Source: Dipteris shenzhenensis | Lineage: Eukaryota > Polypodiophyta > Polypodiopsida > Gleicheniales | Assembly: GCA_047967505.1 (NCBI GenBank) | Contig: CM106538.1 | Reading direction: 5' to 3' (one strand) | DNA: 64,000 bases | Position numbers and translations under genes: made by a program | Shown here: positions 22,930 through 33,608 of the stretch, piece by piece | Layout of the letters: every line of letters starts with the position of its first letter | Numbering within the stretch: the stretch's first letter is position 1 | Notes under the pieces: model-generated | Databases searched by the model: none | What the model saw: only the letters and a program-made list of their open reading frames with translations | What the model was told of the DNA's origin: nothing

Positions 22930-24177
22930 ACAACCAAACTAGCTAACCTACTAGTCAGGCTTTTGTCACTCAATGAGTAATTTATATGCCTCTCTTTGGG
23001 AATGAACAGCCTATAGGAGACCCCTTTGAAGCATCATAGACCGGGTTTCTGCATTTTCCCACCTTCAGCACTAGATTGATCCTTGTTTTTTGGTATAGTA
23101 GTAGTGATGAGGGGAATTTTATTTTTTCTAACCACCACTCACATGTCATTGGCCTCTCAGCACAACTTTAAGTGTGTGTGTGTGTGCACGGCCATTCTAC
23201 ACCAATAAATGGCAAGATGAAATGTGTCATACCACACACTAGAGTAAAATGCAAATAACACACAACACTCGATCTAGGTTACAAGCACCACCTCCCATAG
23301 AAAACAAAATATGGGCTATCATGACTTTCACAAGAAGCCACTCTCAAGGAGTTACAGACCAATTACCTCTTGCAAAGCATAGTTGTGTGCACAAGTTTTG
23401 GTAGGAGCAAGTTGCATTTACATTGACAAGTCTATTTCAGTTTTCAAATGGATAAGCAACAGCTCATCTATGACAAGCAGTGGCCTCCAAGAAAAACATA
23501 GCCCCTTTTTTAATGTCCTCAAGAAATTAATGAAGCAGGCGCTCTTCCAGAAAGGCTGACTTCTTGGTTTAAAATATCAAATTCCTTGTTTGTAACTCCA
23601 TTCACTTGATCTTTTTCCGTTATCCTCTCACCAAGTATACTGCAGTTAGGAGGATTAAACAGGATTTCAAAATGGGGTTTTACAAATCACATATCCTCAC
23701 ACAACCGTTTGCGAATTGGCACATGGATTAACAAAGCTATTAAAGCTTTGCGCTTTCTTGCTTAATTCCTGAGTGTTGAAAGCATATATGATTTCACAGG
23801 CAAACTTCATAGGGAATATTGGAAGCCCAATGGTGAGTGCAGCACCGGGAAGAATGTATTAATATTCTACTTGGAATTCTTGCATTGGAGGTGCGCCTTT
23901 CAAAGGACGAGACAAACACGATCAGCCAATTTCAAAGTAATCATAGTTAACACTTAATGAATGCAAGATTGCAAGCAATAGTCAAGTTCTTCATATAGTT
24001 CGACTGAAGGATGCCCAAAAAAGGTCAACCCTAACAATAAAGCAGATCGTGCCTTTGCTTAGACATAAAGAAAGTCCTGTCCCTCCAAAGATGGGAGCGC
24101 TTCCAATTACCTAAGCGCAATCTCGAATGAAAATTTTTGTATGTAGAGCCTTATACATTACACACCCATTGGAAGCC
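22930..24177. other. No gene recognised
   Basis: Anonymous sequence; a short (GT)n at 23171-23187 is the only notable element. Confidence 0.4.
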
Positions 24178-24335
24178 TGAGTAGCTAGCTAGCTAGTACC
24201 TAAGTAGCTAGCTACTAGTACCTAAGTAGTATTATCTAGCAAATAGTACTTTCTTGGTAACTAATGCTAGCTGGTACTGGTAGCTAGTAACTACTACCTA
24301 GCATCTACTAGCTACACAAACTAGCAGCTAGTTTG
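24178..24335. repeat. CTAG-rich degenerate short repeat
   Basis: About 160 bp is built from overlapping GTAGCTAG, ACTAGTACCTAAGTAG and AGCTAGTAACTA words. CTAG occurs more than a dozen times, and many words are self-complementary, so the segment could fold on itself. Confidence 0.8.
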
Positions 24336-24949
24336 TCCTAGAAGTAATTTCCAAGTACTTCAAACCCACTAGTTAGTGTCGCTTAAGGAAGCATATTGCA
24401 AGTGAAAGTCAAAAAACCCATACAAGATTTCATGTTCAAGAAATAAAAGTGAAACACCACATAATGCTTACTCTTAGGTGTTTTCTTGCACCCAAGTGGG
24501 GTGAACCCTATGGTTTGTGCCCTCGTAGTATCCGATATTGCGGTTGATTCCATGAAATTCTGACATATGCAGTCTCCATCTGGCACATAAATACAAAGCA
24601 CATGATATGGTACCATATCATCATCTGTTGTGGCAAGGCCGTGGCCACACTCAACATCATCTAGCTTGAAGAATGCTTACCGAGATGGAAATGCTGACCA
24701 CATTTGAGTTTGGCAATGGATTGTTCTTCAACATCCATTACTGCCTCCAAGCAGACAAAGCAAGACGCAACAACTGAGGGTGACACCACCTGAGTGTTGG
24801 CCAAAGGGAAGGAGGCATCAGGGAGGGGAATGGACTTGTCAACAAACATGGTAGAAAAGATCGAGGGAAATCGAGAAAAAAAGTGCAAAGCGAGCAAGGC
24901 TCTGATGATGGAGCTGGGACCAAGGAATGTGTCCTTTGTGTTCATTTCA

Positions 24950-25245
24950 ATTTGCATTTTCTACAAAGCAATTTGAATTTTGCACATAGAAATTTCAATT
25001 TGGCATATAGCACTTTGCATTTGGCTTAAGGTACTTTGCATTTAGCACATAACCACACATTTGTGTGGGGGGAGAGTAGACACACTTTCTCTCTAAAAAT
25101 TATAAGCCCAAGGAACGTGCCCTTGGGTTCATATCGATTTGTGTATCTAGCACATAGCAACTTACATATAGCACATAGCAATTTGAGCTTAGCACATAGC
25201 AATTTGCACTTGGTACATATCACTTTGCACTTGTCAGATACTTCT
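24950..25245. repeat. Degenerate minisatellite, unit about 20-25 bp
   Basis: A unit like TAGCACATAGCAATTTGCA recurs in two blocks (about 24955-25045 and 25145-25240) separated by unrelated sequence. The repeat also explains the short Cys/Leu/Lys- and His/Ser-repeat frames on both strands. Confidence 0.8.
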
Positions 25246-27819
25246 GCACTATTCATCTTATGGAAAAGAAGATTTTGTATTGTTTTCTTCACATTAATAA
25301 ATGGGTCTTTTCTTTGGAAAATATGATCTCATCTCAACTTGAATACTATGAAATTAAAATTCTTTGAAAGCGTAAGGTTAATTTACTCTTCCTTGATTGT
25401 ATAACTCTGTAACCATTGAACCAAATCCCAGAGATGATTAAGAGCAACGTCCTTGCTGATAAGAATGCTCTTAGTATCTACATAAACAAAGAAAACTCAT
25501 GGAACACGATCTAGTATGTCCCCATAACATTCAAAAATAAGAAATTCCCATTAATTAGTTGTAGAGAAGAGAAGAGGGGTGAAAAGGAAGAGGAAAAGAA
25601 CATGGTTAAATAAGGGATAAAGGAGGGATGGAGGAGCTTCAATTGAGAGGGACACCTTAAGAAGGGGGCATTAAAGAAGAAGGCACGAGCTAAAATCTAG
25701 AAGAATGGCATTTTCAAAGTAGTCAAAAAGAGTATTAATTACAACTCTGGGATTTTATTTATCAAGCTGTTGGGTTTTCCTCCATGCACCAATTTCTGAA
25801 ATGGTCTTGTGTCTAAATTGCATGTAGATGTTTGTGTGATACCATGGTGATGGCCTCTGTGAAGCCACAAAGATTGTGGGCCAATAGGGAGGGTAGTCCC
25901 AAATGGTGGAATTGGAATTTTTACAAACAAGGCACCCTGAGGTCGTATCATCGTTTGGAATGGGGCAGGTAGTGTTGAGCGGTAGGGTGCAACCCTAGTT
26001 GGAGCAACCAGAGAAGCATGCAAAGAATGGGGATTTGCAAGCAGCTAATTTGCCTAAACCAGACATTTCCATCATTGAAGCTATAGAAATAGTAAGAATA
26101 TATTGAGCAAGCATGCTTAGTATGCAGTTATCATTTTCCAAAGCTATCAAGATTCTAGATTTAATAGATCAAAATGCTTTCTACTATCATCGTAAACTCA
26201 AGGTATCCAAAATGGAGAAGCCACATACTATACAAAGTATGGATCTATTGAGAGGCTCCAATCTGCACTGCATATGCCCAATCCAAAGAACACCAAACGA
26301 AGATGATTGGCAAATCAAAGTGTTCTTTCGACTAAAATGAAGATTGTGGGAGCCTAAGCTTCTCCATTTGCAGCACGAGAAAATCTCTTCAAAATTAGGA
26401 AAGCTTTTGGGCAATGGAAAGGCAAGAAAATAGAGGTGAAATCAATCTCTGGAAGCAGATTGTTACCTTACTAGGCACTACAATTGTATGCAATACCGTT
26501 TCAAGTAGGAACTCTTGCATATGCACCATAGTAAGTGTTGGGCTTGCTCTTTCCCTTACTCCTTTTTGCTTGCCCACCACCTTGAAGAGATCCTCCATTT
26601 CTATTACGTTGCTATTTCATCTTTTTTATATTCTCATGGCAATTAACTGATTTCCTTTGTCACTTTTCCTAAACTTCCATTGGTCGTTTACTGCAAGAGA
26701 TCGACGGAATCATGCACAATTGTCAATGGGCACGTATTTTTATTCAAGACCGATCTACTGATCCGCATTGGTTGCTCGTTATAAAGATTAGATTTGAAAA
26801 CCATTTTCAATAGCACGTGTTTCTTCTAATGTATTTGCGATAGAAACATCTCAAAATGTGATAAGATAGTGTCGAAAGTGATATAAGGCTTAATTCCGAC
26901 TTGGTGCCTTTCAAACTGAATGAAGTGCATTTGTTTGAAGGAAAAGCATTGGCACCATACCTTTGAATTGGATCATCAAACTACCGCTCAAGAAAAATTT
27001 GTGAATGGCTTCGATAGATAAAGTGTTGAAATGCACTTCCCATAACAAGCAAGGATAGGAAAGTGGTGAAGATGAGGGTAGCAAGCTGAGGAAATGATGA
27101 GAAAATTGTAGCATATTATCCCATTGGAGTTTGCAAAATTATGGAATTTGGTAGGGAGATGGTGTTAGATTGATGAGGCAATAAAATGAATAGGCGAAAA
27201 ATGAAGATTGGGAGGATGCTATTGAGACAAGAAGAAAGGGCAAGAAAGCTACGTATGTGGCAACAGTGTGGCGAAAAGTCTCATGGATTAATCATACAAC
27301 ATACCCCATCGTGGTTTTTCATGACTTCTTGAAGATGAAGACTGCTTTCCTCCACTTCACGCAGTAATTCTCTCTCTCCCTGTATCTGTCTCTCCTACGG
27401 ATATTCCACAAGGGAATGGAGCTTCCTCCGTGGCCTGCAAAATGACACAACATTAGACAAATGAGCAAGCCAAACATCATCCCGAAAACAAGTTGGCTCT
27501 ACGATTGCAATCTTTGTGAGAGGAGATAGGAAGGCAGAAGAAGCAAAAAAAAACGAGGGAGGAAATGGACCTTAATGAATGTGCATGCATGTGGCTATGG
27601 CAAACCTGAAGCAGAAGCAAACAGAGAGGGCTAGAATTTTTGCAAATCGTTCTATGGCAACAATCTTTTGCAGAAGGAGGGAGCAAAAGCAAGGTGGAAG
27701 AAGGAAAGAAGAGCAGTAGGGAGTACCTGATGTCTAGTAATAGTGTGTAGAACGAGTTACAAAGGAGACGTTTGGACAATTCCTTACCATTTGGGGCACG
27801 AGGGCTTCTTTCCATTTTC
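25246..27819. other. No gene recognised
   Basis: Only short open frames (up to 94 codons) without family resemblance are seen between here and the UGT pseudogene. Confidence 0.4.
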
Positions 27820-28395
27820 ATGGGCGGGAAGGAGGGGGGGAACACTGGGGATGTCTTGGAAGGGGTGAGAAGGCAAGCGTCCATTATCATCTGGGAAGAG
27901 AAAGGACAAAACAGAAAGCTAGGCAGAGGAACCATGGTCCAGTAACGAAAATCAAACACGAAGAGAAAGCAAACCTCGAGGGAAGGGGAGGACACCGCGG
28001 GAGGTGAGGGAGGGGATATGGTGGAAGAGAGCACAGGAGGTGGCATTGGAGGTGAAGAAGCAGATGGAGGGGATGCCTCATCTACGATGTCTTCATGCTC
28101 TGGTCCCCTGCCCTCGCCTCCCACGAAAGCCAGGCTCCATGTTGAGCATGGAGTCGAAGGAGTCTCGGAAGCTGGAACCGCAGGAGCATTGAGGGGGGAG
28201 GAGGTCGGGGACACCAACGATATGGATGTTGGTGGGGAAGCTGGAAGCTTTGGTGTTGGAGGCGGCTGTGGTCTCTGAGAGGACAAAGGTGATGGAGAAG
28301 CCATGGCAGGCGAGGCAGCCGGCAAGCTGCATGAGGGGGTTGATATGGCCCTGCTGAGCAAAGGGCAAAACTACTACAGCCATTGCTGAGCTCCA
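27820..28395 (-). pseudogene. Truncated and rearranged copy of the UDP-glycosyltransferase gene
   Basis: On the minus strand, from an ATG at 28383, the frame gives VVLPFAQQGHINPLMQLA, TFVLSETTAASNTKASSF and SFRDSFDSMLNMEPGF. This is nearly identical to exon 1 of the UGT at 44.0-45.5 kb and keeps the catalytic His. Then about 50 bp (28072-28121) lies in the opposite orientation to the parent (parent 45143-45192), with flanking bases lost. After that the match resumes through the end of exon 1, the intron (GAG/GTTTGC donor, CCCAG acceptor) and the first codons of exon 2, ending near 27820. The whole sugar-donor-binding half (PSPG box) is missing. Because the intron is retained, this is a DNA-level duplication and not a retrocopy. 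Confidence 0.9.
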
Positions 28396-28680
28396 AAAGG
28401 TTGTATGTTTATTGATACCTCCACATTGGCATACACCAACGTGGCACAGACAGACTCTACCGCATGGCGGCAACCAGCCACCGTGGCACAGATATGCCCG
28501 GCGTCAAATCTTCCCTTCCAGCTGGATGCGCACACGTGTCCTTGGGTCGTCCTTTGCGCATCTTCTGCACATTTGAAGCACATGGAGAGCGTGGCCACCT
28601 CTTTTCATTGGAAAGCAATAAGGTGAATGATATTTAATCATTCATAAGGCCTGCCCAAGAGTTAAAAAAGCAAACAAAAA
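28396..28680 (-). promoter_or_regulatory. Duplicated upstream region of the UGT gene
   Basis: Upstream (higher coordinates) of the pseudogene, words such as GTGGCACAGACAGACT, TTTTCATTGGAA and the block GGTGAATGATATTTAATCATTC / ATAAGGCCTGCCC correspond in order to 45640-45860 upstream of the intact gene (TTTGTGGCACAGACTGATTC, TTTTTCATTGGAACAAG, GGTGAATTTCATTCATTAGG, CCTGCCC). The duplication therefore includes probable promoter DNA. No TATA box could be assigned with confidence. Confidence 0.6.
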
Positions 28681-29979
28681 GGAATCCACTAGAAATGGTG
28701 TGAAGGAAGACTCCAAGGGGAGAGAGAGAGAGAGAGAGAGAAAGTCAACCAGCTATAAAGAGAAGCAGCAAGCTTGGGAGACCAAAATAGTTTATTGAGC
28801 TGCAAGAAGGATGCAAAAGCATGGCCAACTTGAACAAATAAGAAAACACAACAGCCAAGGAGAACTAATAGTAGGAGATTAATATGCATTACCAAACACC
28901 TTGACAATGCATGGGTAAAGTGACAAATTCAAAGTGATGCAGAAACTAATAAATTGGCTCACTACATGCTAAAATCTTCCTACCTTATACAATCAAAGAA
29001 CCTTAATTCCCCAAGGGTATTAAAAATAGGCTACACACCCAAATATTGCAGGCCCTCAACAAATAAGATAGGTAACAAAAACCTCACTAAAAAAATTGAT
29101 TGCTGCAACACGATCAAACACCTATGTTGCAGATGACCAAAGAGCTGAAAATAGTGCAGTATTCTTTATGCCTAATGTGTGTGCACAAAGGAATGCATGT
29201 TGTGAAAACCAAGAAGTGGAACCCTTCACTCTACAAACACTATCCGAAACATGATCCAGAAAACCAGTCACACTATCATGTACTGGACTTCCCTAAACTG
29301 TACCCTAAAAATTTCAAGGCTGGGGTAACAGCCAAATATTGACATTCTACAACAGGTTACTAATATTCCTAGAAAAAGATCTAGCTTAAAGTTGCAACCA
29401 TTGACTATCCCATATTACTTCCTTCAATGGTTGCATTTGTCCCACAAGCTTGTTAAGAGAGATTTATGCTTGATCACCAAAATCTAGCAGCCACTTTGGT
29501 TGATAGTAGATAAAACCCAAGACAAGCTTGTATGACAAAATTGGAGAACAAGCAAAAGGAAGGATCAATAAACATTGAATACAGTACACCATATACATAT
29601 AAACCATAATCCAAAAATAGTAGCTTTTCCATTTATCTGAGGGTCTACACCTGAAATCACTCTGAATTCTCAGACAAGCTTAGATGAAGATAGTTCTCAA
29701 CTGACATCTAGTGCAAATACGACTGGAAACCAGATGATCCCATTCCTAGGCCTGATCCTAATCCCGCCGACCCACTAATCCCGACCCATAGTTATTTATA
29801 GCCACCATATGAACTCGAGGGATTGACAAGAGCAGAGGATCCATACTCAAGGGATCCAAGCCCATCAGAGGGATATAAGTACGAGCTTGAAAGAGAGACA
29901 CACATTTACACAAATTAATTTGCAAGCAATGATAGCCCACAACTGGCTGCTACTCAGGTGGAGGAGACTCTTGAAGCAG
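28681..29979. other. No gene recognised
   Basis: Contains a short (GA)n at 28721-28741. Around 29.73-29.9 kb a plus-strand frame reads PPYELEGLTRAEDPYSRDPS, perhaps a gene relic, but I do not recognise it. Confidence 0.35.
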
Positions 29980-30867
29980 AGTATTTCGTTCTTTGTTTTC
30001 ATACAAGTGAGGCCGAGACCTCCCCCTTGCTTGGGAGTAAATAGTAGATCCGAACTGATAGAGTGCCACCTGCCCTACCATATAACCTCTGTGATTTTCG
30101 TGTCTACCTTCCTTAGGCATGCATTGGAAAAGGGTAGAATGGATAGGGCATAAACCAGTACTGATTCAAGAACGTGCTTTGCTATAGTTACCCTCCCTCT
30201 GTAAGGGAGATTGGTTTCCCACGCCATTTATCAATTTTGGTGCTAATCCTATGAAATGCCTAGTCAAATTTACTTTTGAGCAATGCTGCTACCCCCATAG
30301 GATAGCCAAGGTAGCGAATTAAGTGACCAGTAGGTATCCAGTTTGGAAGTGTGTTCTCCGCCCAGCTTCTTTTCCCACACTAACCATAAAGCCTCAGTCT
30401 TGTTGATGTTTACTTTTGAGTCTAATAGTGCAACAAATTCATTAAAAATCTCCATAAACTTACAGATGTTCTCTTGCATACCTTCTAGGATGCTAGTATT
30501 GTCATCAACGAAGAATTGTGTACAGAAAGCGGAATTGTCTAGCATTCTTAATCCCTTTATTGAACCTCTGATTAACAGAAAATCAATTTGGCAAAAGAGT
30601 GGCTCCGTCACTTCCGCAAAGAGGAGGGCTAGTGGGCATCCCTGCCTCACCAACCTTTCAAGAGCAAAGCTTTGATCATGATAACTGGTGATAGTGATGA
30701 CCGCCCTGGCATTAATGAACAACATTTTCATCAGTCTACAGAAGCAAGAACCAAAGCCCAGTGCCTCCATACGATAGGGTCAAGTGCAAATCGCTTTTGC
30801 CACAACAATACATAAGCAAGGAGTCCATGGAATGTTCATGCTCACTAAAATGTACATTTAGTGTATT
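29980..30867 (-). mobile_element. Old LINE reverse-transcriptase remnant, antisense
   Basis: On the minus strand a 166-codon frame (30770-30270) holds RLVRQGCPLALLFAEV (RT motif B), QFFVDDNTSILEG (catalytic F-V-D-D of motif C) and VNINKTEALWLVW. After a stop it continues to WIPTGHLIRYLGYPMGVAAL and, further on with more stops, an FxxI..KIDKWRGKPISL block. The sequence differs from the other LINEs in the window. It lies immediately beside the 17-bp target-site duplication of the complete LINE, which landed at its upstream flank. Confidence 0.8.
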
Positions 30868-30884
30868 ATATAGCAGCACTGTAA
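30868..30884. repeat. Target-site duplication, left copy
   Basis: ATATAGCAGCACTGTAA, repeated exactly at 38131-38147 directly after the A-run of the LINE. Confidence 0.95.
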
Positions 30885-30975
30885 GCTTGAGAAGTAGCTC
30901 CTGCGAGCCTCCCCCTCCCCTCCCGCACCTCTACCTCCCTTAGCTCCTCCTCCTCACCTCGCCGCTGTTGCCGCC

Positions 30976-31120
30976 CCCCCCTTGCACCTCCGCCTCACCC
31001 CCGCTTCACTCCCTGCCTCTCCGCCCTCACCCCCTCGCACCTCCGCCTCACCCCCTCGCCGCTCCCTCTCCGCCCTCACCCCCTCGCACCTCCGCCTCAC
31101 CCCCGCTTCACATCACCTCC
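30976..31120 (+). repeat. C-rich tandem repeat in the LINE 5' region
   Basis: A roughly 50-bp unit (CCGCCTCACCCC, CTCTCCGCCCTCACC, CCCTCGCACCT) occurs about 2.5 times. Beyond it to about 31480 the strand is almost purely pyrimidine with C-runs. Long proline- or arginine-rich frames here are composition artefacts. Confidence 0.75.
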
Positions 31121-31639
31121 CCCTCGCTATGCCCACCCCCCCCTCGCCGTTCTGTCTCACCCCCCCCCTCACCCCCCCGCTTCACCCTCCCCGCCGCCCA
31201 CTCCGCCCCTCCCCGCCCCCCCGCCCCCTCCCGCCCCCCCGCCCTTTCCACCCCACCCTGCCCTTCTGCTCCACCCCGTCCCCTCCGCCCCGCTCTTCCA
31301 CTCTGCCCCCCTCCCGCCCTCCCGCCCCGCTCCGCCTCTCCCCTGCTCCCGCTCCCACCTCCTCACCTCACCCGCTCTCCGTCCTCACTCCATCCCGCAC
31401 CACCTCTGCTTCCCGGCCTCCCGCCCCGCTTCCTCCGCCCTCTGCCCTCCATCCTTCCCGCTTTTCGCCTCCGCATCCGTCTTCTTCACACCCAGGCTCC
31501 ACCCTCCTGCATCTATCCCCCCTTTTTCTGGCAGCCTCTTCTTCATCGGAAGCCTCGCAGTTTGTCTTGGCGGTATGGCAGCTCCCTGCCCGGAACCGGA
31601 GGCCTAGTCGGACCCTCCCTCTCCAGATGCCTACCGCGT

Positions 31640-33600
31640 CATCCTGACAGAGCAACAATCATCTCGGGTCCAAGAGGTTGCCAACGACTTTGCCCTTACC
31701 TCTGTGTATGACAGTCATTGGACATTCCCCCTATAGATCAGCCATGAGGGACTGGCTCCAGTCCACTCTCATGCTAGAGGACGGCCATATCGAGGAGGTG
31801 GCCCTTATGGGAAGGGGCATCTTCTGGCTCAAACTCTCCAATGCGAAAGCTGCGAGCAACCTGATTGCTGGCTCCCCCACGTCGGTGGATGAAAAGATTA
31901 TCATGATAGTCCCGTGGTACCGTGGATTCAGCGCAGCGGATTTTGATGTTCGGTTCCGTATACCTTGCCATCCAGTGACGCTAGTTTTTCCAGGTCTTGC
32001 TGCTGAGCTGCGGCCGATTGTTAGGGACCTGGGCTCCTACTTTGGCTGGGTTATGCACGACACTTTCGCCGATGCGGTGACTACGGCAGGAGCCCCCCGA
32101 GTCCGTGTGGCTGTGGCAGATCCTACGACTCTCCCTGCAGTGATCGAGATCGTGACAGATGCCAGCAGCATCACCCAGAGCATGGTAGTCATGGACAGCC
32201 AGGCCAGTGCCTGAGGTGTCACGGCTTTGGGCACCTGGCGGCTGTTTGTCCACGATTCGCCAGCTCTTCTCGGCCTCCCCCGCCCCCTCCCTCTCCGCCC
32301 CCTCCCCCCCCTCCGGGCAGCCACGTCAGGAGGAGCAGAGGCAGCCGGAGTCCAGTCCAGAGTTAGCTGGCGGTTGGACTGAGGTTAGAAGGAAAAGAGA
32401 AAAGAACAAGAAGATTTCTGATAAAAGCAAGGAGGCAGAGGTTACCCAACCTGCAGCAGCACCTCAGAGACCTGACAAGCTGCCACCCCAGGGACCTGGG
32501 AGAGCTTCTTCTTCGATGGTAGCCCGCCCTTCACAGCCTCAGGTCCCCCTCTCTTCCGTTCCCCAGTCTCTTTCCACTCAGTCCCAGCCCCTCCCCCAGC
32601 TGCACCCCACTACTCCCGACCCGCAGCTTTAGCCCCCGCCTCTTCCTCCTCAGTCTCCTCCTCCTCCTTCTCAGCCCCAGTTCTAGATGCATCCCCATCC
32701 CCCCCCCCCCCCACCTCTCTCAGCTCTCCTGGAGAGTTAGCTGCACCGACGGCTCCTCAGCCGAGGGCAGCCCCCGCTCCCCCTCCTCCTCCGCTAGTCG
32801 CCTCCGAGGAGTCTGAGTCGCCTCTCCCCTAGCCTCCTCCTCCTCCCCCTCCACTGGCAGGATACCCTGAGTCTACACCACCACTGGAGTAGGCTTCTCT
32901 GTCCGCCGCTAGCCCCTCAGTGGCAGACTCTGATGGGCCTCAGCTTCAGGAGAGAGAGCTTCCTCGCGACTTTTACAGATCTGGCCCCTGGGACTACTTG
33001 GATGTGGCCGACCTCGGGACCTTCCCTGCTTGCCTCGACATCAGTATCTTCCTACTCCGCGAAGGGGCGGATGGGAAGATAGCCGCCTTGGCCCCTAGGG
33101 ATGGCCCTAGCTTTGCTTTCACGTTCCTCAGCGATGGCACCGAGACTTGGACAGACGACTCAGTCTGGGAGGCTCTCAGGGAGCAGACGCACGCTTAGGT
33201 TTGCTCCTGGATAGGCCCGTCCGGTGGGCAGCTTCTCGAGACTCAGTGGTCCGAGGGTGACGTGCGCCTGCGGTGGCGCTGCGCCGCCAAACGCTTCAGA
33301 CTGATTGTGATCCTCAGGCCCCCCCTATCTTGGCCCCTCCCCCAGGATGTCAGAGCCTGGACTCCTCAGAAACTCCGAGCCTTCTACGGGATGACTACTT
33401 CAGAGATCTCGAGCTAGCTCGAGAAAGCTTTCGCTCATGGCACCAATGGCCTCTCGCCTTTGCTGAAGGTGTTGAAGAACGGGCAGGACGACCCCGCCTC
33501 CCCCTCCAAACCTTCTCATAAGCGTCAGCGCCTCCACTCCGATATGTCAGCTTCTTCTTCGACTTCGACCGTGAGCAGACAGTTGTTCGCAGCCTCCCAG
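31640..33600 (+). pseudogene. LINE ORF1 (nucleic-acid-binding protein), frameshifted
   Basis: A 178-codon frame (31678-32214) contains the conserved N-terminal region of plant LINE ORF1: GIFWLKLSNAKAASNLIAG, then VPWYRGFSAADFD and VTLVFPGLAAELRPIVRDLG. In another phase at about 32200 comes the CX2CX4HX4C knuckle CLRCHGFGHLAAVC, so a frameshift lies at about 32190-32205. A basic segment (GGWTEVRRKREKNKK) and proline-rich linkers follow. A further open stretch (32920-33198) and continuations up to the ORF2 start contain SHKRQRLHSD. The product would bind element RNA in the ribonucleoprotein. Confidence 0.75.
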
Positions 33601-33608
33601 TCCTCACC

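Noticed and set aside
24794-24976. Short basic frames around 24.7-25.0 kb
   Set aside because: They are below 100 codons with no homology and overlap other frames on both strands.
27477-28361. 294-codon minus-strand frame at the UGT pseudogene
   Set aside because: It is an off-phase Ser/Pro-rich frame across duplicated UGT sequence; the homologous UGT phase is the one from 28383.
30968-31711. 247- and 221-codon proline/serine-rich frames at the start of the LINE
   Set aside because: They come from the C-rich leader; all frames of such sequence stay open. The element's ORF1 lies in other phases downstream.
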